Shown: one piece after another, positions 1 to 5,983 of the stretch
Position numbering within the stretch: the stretch's first letter is position 1
How the letters are laid out: each line of letters starts with the position of its first letter
Assembly (NCBI GenBank): GCA_030599445.1
Contig: JAUVOA010000082.1
Span: 1 to 6,823 of the forward strand
Length of the DNA stretch: 6,823 nt
Direction: 5' to 3'
Source: Atribacterota bacterium
GTDB lineage: Bacteria > Atribacterota > Phoenicimicrobiia > Phoenicimicrobiales > Phoenicimicrobiaceae
Notes under the pieces: generated by a model
What the model was told of the DNA's origin: nothing
The model's input: the letters and a program-made list of their open reading frames with translations, nothing else
The model's database searches: none
Program-made: the position numbers and the translations under genes

Positions 1-1026
1 TACAGCAAAGATAAGTATACAACCAACAGCTATATGCAAATTATAAGTAGGAATACTCAAGTTTACCAAACCTATCTCTAATACACCAATAATTAGAGCG
101 CCAATAACTGTGCCCATTATTGTACCTTTGCCGCCACTTAAACTGGCTCCACCAATAATCACCGCCACCACAGCATCCAATAAACGGGCACTACCTGCAG
201 GAGCCCTACCGGTAATAAATTGTAATACATACATAACTCCGGCAAGAGAAGCAAAAAATGAAGATATCATATAGACCTTAATTAAATGGACTTTTACATT
301 AACTCCTGCTCTTTCTGCCGCATTAATATTTCCACCAATGGCATAGGTATGTTGGCCAAATTTAGTTTTAGCCAGAATAAAAGCAAAAATACCAATAAAA
401 ATAAAAGTAATAATTGTTACGTTGGGAACGATCGATACTAAATGTCTTAATTCTTCTCTGCTCAGGTTTTCTGGCTTACCTAAAAAACTAAGAATCTTTC
501 CTGGTAACCAGTAAAACAAATAACCATGACCTAGTGACCCTAAAGAAGTAGGTAATTTATGAACAGGTACGTTATTACAGATAATCTCGGCAAACCCATA
601 AGCAATACCATACATACCAAAAGTTGCAATAAAGGGAGGTACTCTTAGTTTTGCCACTAAAAAACCATTGATAAATCCAGGAATTAGTCCTAACAAAAGG
701 GCGGTTAATATACCTATCGTTATCGCCAAAGGCTGAGAAAATCCTGCTGCCCATAAATCAACCATTACTTTTGCGCTTACTACCGAGCTAAACCCAACCA
801 TAAATCCAATAGATAAGTCAATACCCCCGGTAATAATAACAAAAGTTTCTCCGGTGGCTAATAAAAGCACAGTTGTCGAGGCTACCAAAATATTTTGTAA
901 ATTTTTTAAACTAAGATAATTCGTTCCGACAATACCAAAAAATACGATTTCCCCAACTAGAAATATTAAGATCCACCTTCTGAGTATATTAATTCCTATT
1001 TCTCTTGTTTTATTATAATTAATCAT
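1..1026 (-). CDS. RbsC-type sugar ABC transporter permease (second copy), 3' end cut by window edge
   Basis: Inner-membrane permease of the ribose/galactose-type (RbsC, BPD_transp_2) family, which passes sugar from the binding protein across the membrane. The frame is open from an ATG at 1026 to the left edge, giving 342 residues with no stop. The upstream permease is 366 residues, and alignment with it suggests only about 10-15 C-terminal residues are missing. Visible marks are about ten hydrophobic segments, the family motif GGIDLSIG at residues 67-74, AKLRVPPFIAT at 125-135, FGQHTYAIGG at 223-232 and IIGGASLSGGKGT at 290-302. The start codon overlaps the stop of the preceding permease (ATGA). 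There is no strong Shine-Dalgarno close by, so translation is probably coupled. The protein is a clear paralogue of its neighbour, so the two probably form a heterodimeric channel (inference). One oddity is that the usual YELxAI segment reads ARLLDAV (residues 280-286). Confidence 0.95.
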   Translation of the reverse strand, partial: MINYNKTREIGINILRRWILIFLVGEIVFFGIVGTNYLSLKNLQNILVASTTVLLLATGETFVIITGGIDLSIGFMVGFSSVVSAKVMVDLWAAGFSQPLAITIGILTALLLGLIPGFINGFLVAKLRVPPFIATFGMYGIAYGFAEIICNNVPVHKLPTSLGSLGHGYLFYWLPGKILSFLGKPENLSREELRHLVSIVPNVTIITFIFIGIFAFILAKTKFGQHTYAIGGNINAAERAGVNVKVHLIKVYMISSFFASLAGVMYVLQFITGRAPAGSARLLDAVVAVIIGGASLSGGKGTIMGTVIGALIIGVLEIGLVNLSIPTYNLHIAVGCILIFAV

Positions 1027-2123
1027 TCTCTATGCACCAACTCCGGAAAGAATTGATCAATCAAAATGGCAATAATTAAGATACAACCGGTTGCAATATA
1101 TCGATAAAAAATAGGTAATCCCATCATCATTAAGCCATTATTTAAGGTCCCAATTAATAATACACCGATGAGAGTACCCCAGATTGTTCCTTTACCACCT
1201 GTAAGACTTGCTCCGCCTATAACTACCGCTGCAATGGCAAAAAGTTCATAGCTGGAAGTATATTGGGTATGCACACCCATATTCAATTTAAAAACTAATA
1301 ATACGCCAGCTGCTGCTGCAAAAAAAGAAGAAATAATATAAATTTTAATCAAATGCAAGGGAACATTAATACCTGCTCTTATTGCCGCATCAACCTTTCC
1401 ACCAATAGCATAAGTATGCTGTCCAAACCTGGTGCGAGATAGAATAAAAGCAAATATAATCAGAATAAAGGTTATTAATAAAATAGGTATAGGAATAACT
1501 TTTACTAAATTTAATATATCCTCCCTTTCGGTCAGTTCAGGTTTTATCAAAAAGGAAAAGCCCTTCTTGGGAGAAAAATAAGCCAGGTAGGCATTACCAA
1601 CGTCTCGTACCTGCAAAGGTAAAAAACCAACGGGGAATCCTTCGCAAAGCCGCCAGGCTAAACCATTGGCAATTCCCCACATACCTAAAGTTGCAATAAA
1701 GGGAGGTACTCTTAATTTAGCTACAAAAAAACCATTAATAAATCCAGGAATAAGACCTAATAAAAGTCCGATAAGTGAACCTGTCATCATGGAAATAATT
1801 GGAGAGTAACCAGCGGCATTTAAATCTCGCATAATGATAGAAGAGCTGATGCAGACAAAACCCATAACAAAACCAATGGAAAGGTCAATACCTCCACTAA
1901 TAATCACAAAAGTCTCTCCACTTGCCAATAAAAGCAGAGAACTCACTCCTAAAATAATATTATTAAAATTTTTCAGACTAAAAAAATTTTTTCCTAAAAA
2001 ACTGAACAAAATTAACATGAATGTAAGAAAAATGAATGCCCAATTTCTACCCACTAAGAGTATCGTTCTATTTCTGCTAAGTTTTTCAAAATCGATAAAA
2101 AAATCATTATTTGACTTAGCCAT
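1023..2123 (-). CDS. RbsC-type sugar ABC transporter permease (first copy)
   Basis: Complete 366-residue inner-membrane permease of the RbsC/YtfT family. It has a polar N-terminus of about 27 residues, then roughly ten membrane segments. Motifs include GGIDLSIG at 77-84, AKLRVPPFIAT at 135-145, GQHTYAIGG at 234-242, and YELFAIAAVVIGG starting at 292, followed by TGGKGT. At 366 residues it is longer than E. coli RbsC (321). The extra length lies in the N-terminal extension and in a charged loop at about 184-209, which the second permease also has. The ATG at 2121-2123 is supported by AAGGA seven bases upstream. The gene follows the binding-protein gene after a 93-bp gap containing a strong hairpin, and overlaps the next permease by four bases. 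Two different permeases beside one binding protein resemble the E. coli galactofuranose system (YtfT/YjfF). With galK and galT nearby, a galactose-type substrate is plausible but not proven. Confidence 0.96.
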   Translation of the reverse strand: MAKSNNDFFIDFEKLSRNRTILLVGRNWAFIFLTFMLILFSFLGKNFFSLKNFNNIILGVSSLLLLASGETFVIISGGIDLSIGFVMGFVCISSSIIMRDLNAAGYSPIISMMTGSLIGLLLGLIPGFINGFFVAKLRVPPFIATLGMWGIANGLAWRLCEGFPVGFLPLQVRDVGNAYLAYFSPKKGFSFLIKPELTEREDILNLVKVIPIPILLITFILIIFAFILSRTRFGQHTYAIGGKVDAAIRAGINVPLHLIKIYIISSFFAAAAGVLLVFKLNMGVHTQYTSSYELFAIAAVVIGGASLTGGKGTIWGTLIGVLLIGTLNNGLMMMGLPIFYRYIATGCILIIAILIDQFFPELVHRE

Positions 2124-2147
2124 AAAAATTTCCTTTTATAAGATAGA

Positions 2148-2184
2148 ATATACGACAGGGAGTATTTTACCCCCTGCCGTATAT
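2148..2184 (-). other. Intra-operon RNA hairpin between binding-protein and permease genes
   Basis: A 37-nt inverted repeat folds into 17 consecutive pairs with a 3-nt AAA loop in the minus-strand RNA. The outer arm is AUAUACG/CGUAUAU, then a G-U pair, CAGGG/CCCUG, a second G-U pair, and GUA/UAC closing on an A-U pair. Both non-Watson-Crick positions are G-U only in the minus-strand transcript and would be A-C mismatches in plus-strand RNA, so it is oriented as the operon's RNA. No U-tract follows (UCUAUCUUAUAAAAGG, then the next start), so it is not a typical terminator. By analogy with hairpins after malE, it probably protects the upstream binding-protein mRNA from 3' decay and lowers permease expression (inference). 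Confidence 0.8.
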
Positions 2185-2216
2185 ATTAAATCTAAAAACT
2201 TTCAATCTCTAAAAAA

Positions 2217-3185
2217 TTATTTGTAAATATACTGTTGCGCTTCTGGGTCGTTAACATTCTCTTGGGTGAAAACAAAGAAACCCGGAATTACTTTCCTGGG
2301 AATTTCTGCTCCTTCGGTAAGATGTTTAACGCCCCACTCTACGCATAAAGCTCCCATTTCTGCAGGCATCTGAGCTAAAATTAAATCCACCTCACCTCTT
2401 TTTAAGGCTTCGATTAGGGTTTCCGTCGCATCCCAAGTAGCAATTTTAATAGCTCCTTCTAATCCAGCAGTAACTACAGCCTGATGAGCCCCTTGAGCAC
2501 TAAACACATTGACACCAAATACTCCTTCTAAATCAGGATCCTTCTGTAAAGCAGCACTGACTTGGGTAGCAGCCGTTTCCTGGAGATCAAGGCAATATTC
2601 TACTCCAACGAGCTCCATGTCGGGGAATATTTTTATTCCAGCTCGGAAACCCAATTCTCTACCCATTACACTGGATACATCTGGGTTAGTATTTTCTAAA
2701 AATACTTTTCCTTTTCCACCCAGCAGGAGAGCTAATTGACCGGCAACTACCTGACCACCCAAAAAGTTATCTGTCCCGATAAAGGCAAGAGGGAAATTAT
2801 AATTACTGGGTTTAGTATAATCTCCATCACCAAGATAGGTATCAACTGTAATAACCGGAATACCACTATCGTGAATTTCTTTCAGAACAGGAATTAAGGC
2901 TTCTGTGGAAGTAGGAGCAGTAAAGAGTAAATCAATATCCCCTCTTGCGACCAAAGCTTTTAATATTGGTACCTGATATTCTGGTCCCCAAGCCTTAGGG
3001 TATTCTCCAACAAGCAATTCTACACCCAGTTCTTCCGCTTTTGCTTTAGCACCTTTTTCCATAGTAAAGTAGAAAGGATCAGCAATCCCAGGCATAAAGG
3101 CAAATCTCAACTTAGCAGCACATATCGTAGATGCAAAAGACAAAACTAAACAGATTAACAGTAAAACAATTATAAACTTTTTCAT
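2217..3185 (-). CDS. Periplasmic sugar-binding protein of a ribose/galactose-type ABC transporter
   Basis: Complete 322-residue type I periplasmic binding protein (Peripla_BP_4, RbsB-like) that would capture sugar outside the membrane and deliver it to the two permeases downstream. Residues 1-24 form a Sec signal peptide: MKK, a long hydrophobic core, then ICAA before KLRF. The single cysteine near the cleavage site lacks a lipobox, so a soluble periplasmic form is expected. The two-lobed fold is recognisable. ADPFYF at 35-40 is the first ligand-binding strand, TVD at 113-115 the hinge, and MGRELGFRAG at 174-183, N226, D252 (in TWDAT) and Q272 (in AQMP) align by eye with ribose-binding positions. 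The Arg that follows the hinge Asp in RbsB is Thr116 here, so the ligand may not be ribose. The ATG at 3183-3185 has AAGGAG seven bases upstream. The sugar is inferred only from the galK/galT context; galactose, galactofuranose or a galactoside are candidates. Confidence 0.95.
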   Translation of the reverse strand: MKKFIIVLLLICLVLSFASTICAAKLRFAFMPGIADPFYFTMEKGAKAKAEELGVELLVGEYPKAWGPEYQVPILKALVARGDIDLLFTAPTSTEALIPVLKEIHDSGIPVITVDTYLGDGDYTKPSNYNFPLAFIGTDNFLGGQVVAGQLALLLGGKGKVFLENTNPDVSSVMGRELGFRAGIKIFPDMELVGVEYCLDLQETAATQVSAALQKDPDLEGVFGVNVFSAQGAHQAVVTAGLEGAIKIATWDATETLIEALKRGEVDLILAQMPAEMGALCVEWGVKHLTEGAEIPRKVIPGFFVFTQENVNDPEAQQYIYK

Positions 3186-3222
3186 TTTTTTTCTCCTTAA
3201 TTAATAATAAATTTACTTCCTT

Positions 3223-3253
3223 ATAATATAGCTTCAAAAACGTTTTTGAAAAA
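3223..3253 (-). promoter_or_regulatory. Probable promoter of the transporter operon
   Basis: On the minus strand, a -35-like TTTTTC (3248-3253) is separated by 17 bp from TATATT (3225-3230). Alternatives are TTTTCA with a 16-bp spacer, or TATTAT at 3223-3228. The match is modest, but the element lies about 40 bases before the binding-protein start, next to its Shine-Dalgarno, and encloses a perfect palindrome, as expected for a regulated promoter. Some expression could also come from read-through of the ROK gene. Confidence 0.42.
3233..3250. promoter_or_regulatory. 18-bp perfect palindrome, LacI-family-like operator
   Basis: TTCAAAAACGTTTTTGAA is a perfect 18-bp palindrome centred on CG, the hallmark of LacI/GalR-family operators. 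Its outer bases are not the TG...CA of a CcpA cre site. It lies in the spacer between the putative -35 and -10 of the transporter promoter, where a bound repressor would block RNA polymerase. A third half-site extends it: GTTTTTGAAAAAC at 3242-3254 is an overlapping odd palindrome. No LacI-family gene is in the window, so the binding protein is unknown; the neighbouring ROK protein is the other candidate. Confidence 0.55.
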
Positions 3254-3257
3254 CAAG

Positions 3258-3272
3258 ATAGTAAATTACTAT
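3258..3272. promoter_or_regulatory. 15-bp palindrome just upstream of the transporter -35 region
   Basis: ATAGTAA-A-TTACTAT is a perfect inverted repeat with a one-base centre, four bases upstream of the putative -35. Its half-site TAGTAA/TTACTA is the same as in the inverted repeat over the ROK gene start site, although there the arms are seven bases apart. It may be a second ROK-protein site or an activator site (inference). AT-rich sequence makes chance palindromes more likely, so confidence is limited. Confidence 0.38.
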
Positions 3273-3400
3273 TTTTTTTCCTTTCGTTTTCACCCCCTTA
3301 ATTTTTTTAATCTCTAGTTGATGTGAAATTACCTCGCTTAGCTTTTCCTTGCTTTGCCTGTATATAATATATAAGAATTTTCTTAAAACTAAAAATTCTC

Positions 3401-4570
3401 CTAACTGATAAGCCGTTTTAAATTTCTGTACTCTTTTTTTTCTAACCATTGGATCATCGCATAAATTCCTGCTCCACTTTGTACCGCCTTTGATGAGATA
3501 CTGGAGAATTGAATATTCACTGCTTGTTCTCCAAATAAATAATGAGATACAGTTTCCCTAATAGGTTGAATTAAAGGTTCTCCCAATACGACCATTTCCC
3601 CTCCAATAAATACAGTCTGAGGTCCAATCATATGAATAGCATTCACAATAGCAGAACCCACCCAGGTTGCTAACTTTTTTACGATCGAGTTAGCAACCTG
3701 ATTATCTTGTTGAAGTAATTCAGCTATTTCTTTTAAACTTTTTACCCGCAAGCCTTGGGAACTGACCAAATGCAGTAAGACATCTACCCCGGCAATATCC
3801 TCCAGATACCTAAATTGTCCTTGCTCGTAACATAGAAAATGTCCGATTTCTCCCACAAAATCGTAAGTACCTTGATAAAGTTCATTATTAATAATGACTC
3901 CAGCTCCTATGCCTTCATTCAAAAGAATATTGATAAAATTATGTATATTTCTACCACTTCCCAGCCACTTTTCTGCTAAAGCGGAAACATTGGCATCGTT
4001 TTCTATCCAGACAGGAATTCCGTATTCCTTTTGTACAATATTTCCCAGAGGGACGTCTTTCCATCCTTTAAATTTTGGTGGTTGTTTTACTATTCCAGCC
4101 CGGGCATCCAAAGGTCCTGGTATACCAATACCGATTGCTCCAACATCAATTTCCTTTCTTTTCGCATATTCCATTAGTTTATTAATATTAGAAAATAAAC
4201 TATCAATAACTCCTTCTTGACCGAATTTGTTATAATCTTCTCCTCTCTTGTGAGTAATAATATTCATTCGTGCATCCATTAGTAGTGTTTCAAGCCTTTC
4301 TCTACCAATATGCACACCTATTGTATAAACTACATCTGCTCTAATGTGTAGAGGAATAGGAGACTTTCCGATATTACCGGTAGAAACTTGATTTGACTCT
4401 TCAACAATGCCAGAATCTCTAAACTCCTTAATGATAGCAGAAACAGTGGTCTTGGTTAAACCAGTCATCCGGGATAACCCTACCCGAGAGATGCCATCCT
4501 CTTTCAATAGAAGATGAAGCAATGTAATGGCATTTTTTATTCGTGTATCTTCCGGTTTCAGAACTAACAT
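3401..4570 (-). CDS. ROK-family transcriptional regulator (NagC/XylR-like)
   Basis: Complete 389-residue ROK regulator, probably a sugar-responsive repressor of this locus and of itself. Residues 10-58 form a winged helix-turn-helix with recognition helix TKTTVSAIIKEF (39-50). A ROK sugar-kinase-like domain follows from about 80. It has GVHIGRERLE (85-94) where active kinases have the DxGGTK ATP loop, GIGIPGPLD at 147-155, the catalytic-type NDAN at 191-194 and GEIGH at 240-244. The usual CxCGxxGCxE zinc motif that should follow GEIGH is absent; only Cys247 is close by. The degraded ATP loop points to a sensor rather than an enzyme. The ATG at 4568-4570 has AAGGA six bases upstream and is preceded by its own promoter and an inverted-repeat operator. 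Sitting between galK and the transporter, it probably responds to a galactose-related sugar, but the effector cannot be read from sequence. Confidence 0.93.
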   Translation of the reverse strand: MLVLKPEDTRIKNAITLLHLLLKEDGISRVGLSRMTGLTKTTVSAIIKEFRDSGIVEESNQVSTGNIGKSPIPLHIRADVVYTIGVHIGRERLETLLMDARMNIITHKRGEDYNKFGQEGVIDSLFSNINKLMEYAKRKEIDVGAIGIGIPGPLDARAGIVKQPPKFKGWKDVPLGNIVQKEYGIPVWIENDANVSALAEKWLGSGRNIHNFINILLNEGIGAGVIINNELYQGTYDFVGEIGHFLCYEQGQFRYLEDIAGVDVLLHLVSSQGLRVKSLKEIAELLQQDNQVANSIVKKLATWVGSAIVNAIHMIGPQTVFIGGEMVVLGEPLIQPIRETVSHYLFGEQAVNIQFSSISSKAVQSGAGIYAMIQWLEKKEYRNLKRLIS

Positions 4571-4589
4571 AGAAAGTCCTTAATTTTAG

Positions 4590-4610
4590 TTAGTAAACTA
4601 TACTTACTAA
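4590..4610. promoter_or_regulatory. Inverted-repeat operator at the ROK gene start site, probably autoregulatory
   Basis: A perfect 7-bp inverted repeat, TTAGTAA (4590-4596) and TTACTAA (4604-4610) with a 7-bp spacer, begins two bases downstream of the -10 box and covers the expected transcription start. Operators of the TTAGT...ACTAA type are known for ROK regulators such as Bacillus XylR. The position is ideal for repression of the ROK gene by its own product (inference). Confidence 0.62.
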
Positions 4611-4612
4611 GT

Positions 4613-4641
4613 ATTTTAGCAAGCCTCTATTTATTTGTCAA
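4613..4641 (-). promoter_or_regulatory. Sigma-70 promoter of the ROK regulator gene
   Basis: The minus strand reads TTGACA (4636-4641), a 17-bp spacer, then TAAAAT (4613-4618). The -35 is a perfect match, the -10 differs from TATAAT at one position, and the spacing is optimal. The -10 box ends 42 bases before the ATG, giving a short leader of about 35 nt that contains the operator and Shine-Dalgarno. The promoter lies in the 153-bp gap after galK, so the regulator can be transcribed independently of the gal genes. Confidence 0.78.
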
Positions 4642-4675
4642 CAACTCGAATTTCTTTTAAAGTTGCAAAATGGCT

Positions 4676-4696
4676 GGACAAGCTATCTTCTTGCCC
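4676..4696 (-). terminator. Weak hairpin after galK, possible terminator
   Basis: The minus-strand RNA can pair GGGCAAG with CUUGUCC (seven pairs, one G-U) around a 7-nt loop, 27 bases after the galK stop. It is followed by AGCCAUUUUGC, only a short and displaced U-run, so termination would be inefficient at best. Its position just before a strong new promoter fits a transcript boundary. Confidence 0.3.
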
Positions 4697-4723
4697 CTAT
4701 ACTATCAATTCTTTTATCCTTTA

Positions 4724-5899
4724 TCACCTTAACTCCAAAACTTTGGCTCCTTCAGTAGGACGGGTTACATATATATCCGGGTTGATACCAGTAATTTCTT
4801 TATATTCATTTTTAATACTCTTTTTAAAGGTATCAACATAATCTCTCTCTAATAAGTTTACAGTACAACCACCAAATCCAGCACCTGTCATCCTGGCCCC
4901 CAAGACTCCCTCCTGTTTTAAAGCCAAATCAACCAGGAGGTCTAATTCAGCACAACTTACCTCATAATCATCCTTAAGGCTCTGGTGTGATTCTATCATC
5001 AGTTGACCAAAGGCTAAAAAATTCCCCTCTCTTAAAGCCTCTACCCCGGTTTGAACCCTATAATTTTCCGAAATTACATGTTTAGCCCTACGAGCAATAA
5101 CCTCTGGTAATTGTCCTTGGTATTTTTTATATTCATCTATGGTAATATCTCTTAAAGCTCGTATCTCGAGGTTTAATTTATGCTTAAAAAATTTGGTAGC
5201 TATTTTACACTCTTCTCTTCTTTTGTTATATTCAGAATTTACCAAGCTCCTTTGAATCTTGGAATTACAAATTACTATCTGGTAATTATGGTCTTTAAAA
5301 GGGACTGGTTCATAATTATTAGATCTGCAATCAATAAAAAGGACATAGTTTTTTTGGCCCAAACAGGAGACATACTGGTCCATAATGCCACAGGCTACAC
5401 CTACAAAATTATTCTCTGCTTGTTGACAGAGACGTGCCATTTTAACAGGTTCAATCTTTAGCGAATTTAATTCAGCAATAGCCAAGGCAGTAACAACCTC
5501 TAAAGCAGCAGATGAACTTAATCCTGCTTTCCGGGGAATATTGCTTTTAAAAATAAGGTTTGCTCCTTGCAAAATATATTCTGCTTTCTGTATTTCATCA
5601 ACTACACCCATCAAATAATTTGCCCAAGTATTTTTACGAAGAGGAATTAATTTATCTAAAGAAAAACCGATTTCAGTATTATAGCCAAAATCAAAGACTC
5701 TAACCCTTCGATCGTTTCTTAATTGCCCCAGCATAACTATCTCTTTTTCGATAGCCATTGGCAAAACAAAACCATCATTATAATCAGTATGTTCACCAAT
5801 CAGGTTAACCCTTCCTGGGGCAGAAAAAATACCTTTAGTTAAACCAGTATCAGTAAATTTATCCTTAAATATCTTCCACAATTTATTCAAATCTTGCAT
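4724..5899 (-). CDS. galK: Galactokinase
   Basis: Complete 391-residue GHMP-superfamily galactokinase, a cytoplasmic enzyme that transfers phosphate from ATP to galactose, giving galactose-1-phosphate. The galactokinase signature GRVNLIGEHTDYNDG spans 29-43. The ATP-binding GHMP motif GLSSSAALE is at 126-134, GIMDQ at 171-175 contains the catalytic-type Asp174, and the C-terminal GHMP motif MTGAGFGGC is near 337-345. Arg30 matches the family's conserved active-site arginine. Length agrees with E. coli GalK (382). The ATG at 5897-5899 has GAGGAG seven bases upstream, a strong ribosome site that fixes the start. It follows galT by 84 bp on the same strand with no evident terminator or promoter, so the two are probably one transcript and catalyse consecutive Leloir steps. 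All key motifs are intact. Confidence 0.98.
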   Translation of the reverse strand: MQDLNKLWKIFKDKFTDTGLTKGIFSAPGRVNLIGEHTDYNDGFVLPMAIEKEIVMLGQLRNDRRVRVFDFGYNTEIGFSLDKLIPLRKNTWANYLMGVVDEIQKAEYILQGANLIFKSNIPRKAGLSSSAALEVVTALAIAELNSLKIEPVKMARLCQQAENNFVGVACGIMDQYVSCLGQKNYVLFIDCRSNNYEPVPFKDHNYQIVICNSKIQRSLVNSEYNKRREECKIATKFFKHKLNLEIRALRDITIDEYKKYQGQLPEVIARRAKHVISENYRVQTGVEALREGNFLAFGQLMIESHQSLKDDYEVSCAELDLLVDLALKQEGVLGARMTGAGFGGCTVNLLERDYVDTFKKSIKNEYKEITGINPDIYVTRPTEGAKVLELR

Positions 5900-5983
5900 T
5901 AAAAATCTCCTCTTTATCTTGTTTTGTATTCAAATATTTCTACAATTAATTCCTTGATAACTCTGTTTTAACTTTGATATTTC

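Noticed and set aside
620..1714. The 28-bp direct repeat (620-647 and 1687-1714) as a mobile-element or recombination site
   Set aside because: Both copies encode the same conserved permease segment KLRVPPFIAT in the same frame, so paralogy explains the repeat.
1834..2226. Plus-strand ORF of 130 codons
   Set aside because: It lies antisense to the well-supported permease gene and the hairpin region, has no family resemblance or ribosome site, and is a shadow of the AT-rich coding frame.
3233..3250. CcpA catabolite-response element
   Set aside because: The palindrome has the central CG but starts CA and ends TG in the 14-bp core, the reverse of the TG...CA ends required of a cre site.
3373..3400. 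AT-rich hairpin directly after the ROK stop codon as a terminator
   Set aside because: The AGAATTTT/AAAATTCT arms can pair around a 10-nt loop, but the stem is almost all A-T and is followed by ATATATTATATA rather than a T-run, so termination is unlikely.
3234..3449. Minus-strand ORF of 71 codons between the ROK gene and the binding-protein gene
   Set aside because: It overlaps the end of the ROK gene out of frame and ends inside the promoter palindrome. Its lysine-rich sequence has no recognisable domain, and a GTG within it has no properly spaced ribosome site.
3894..4220. Plus-strand ORF of 108 codons
   Set aside because: It is fully antisense to the conserved ROK domain, with no support of its own.
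5180..5461. Plus-strand ORF of 93 codons
   Set aside because: It is fully antisense to conserved galK motifs, with no sign of a start site or family.
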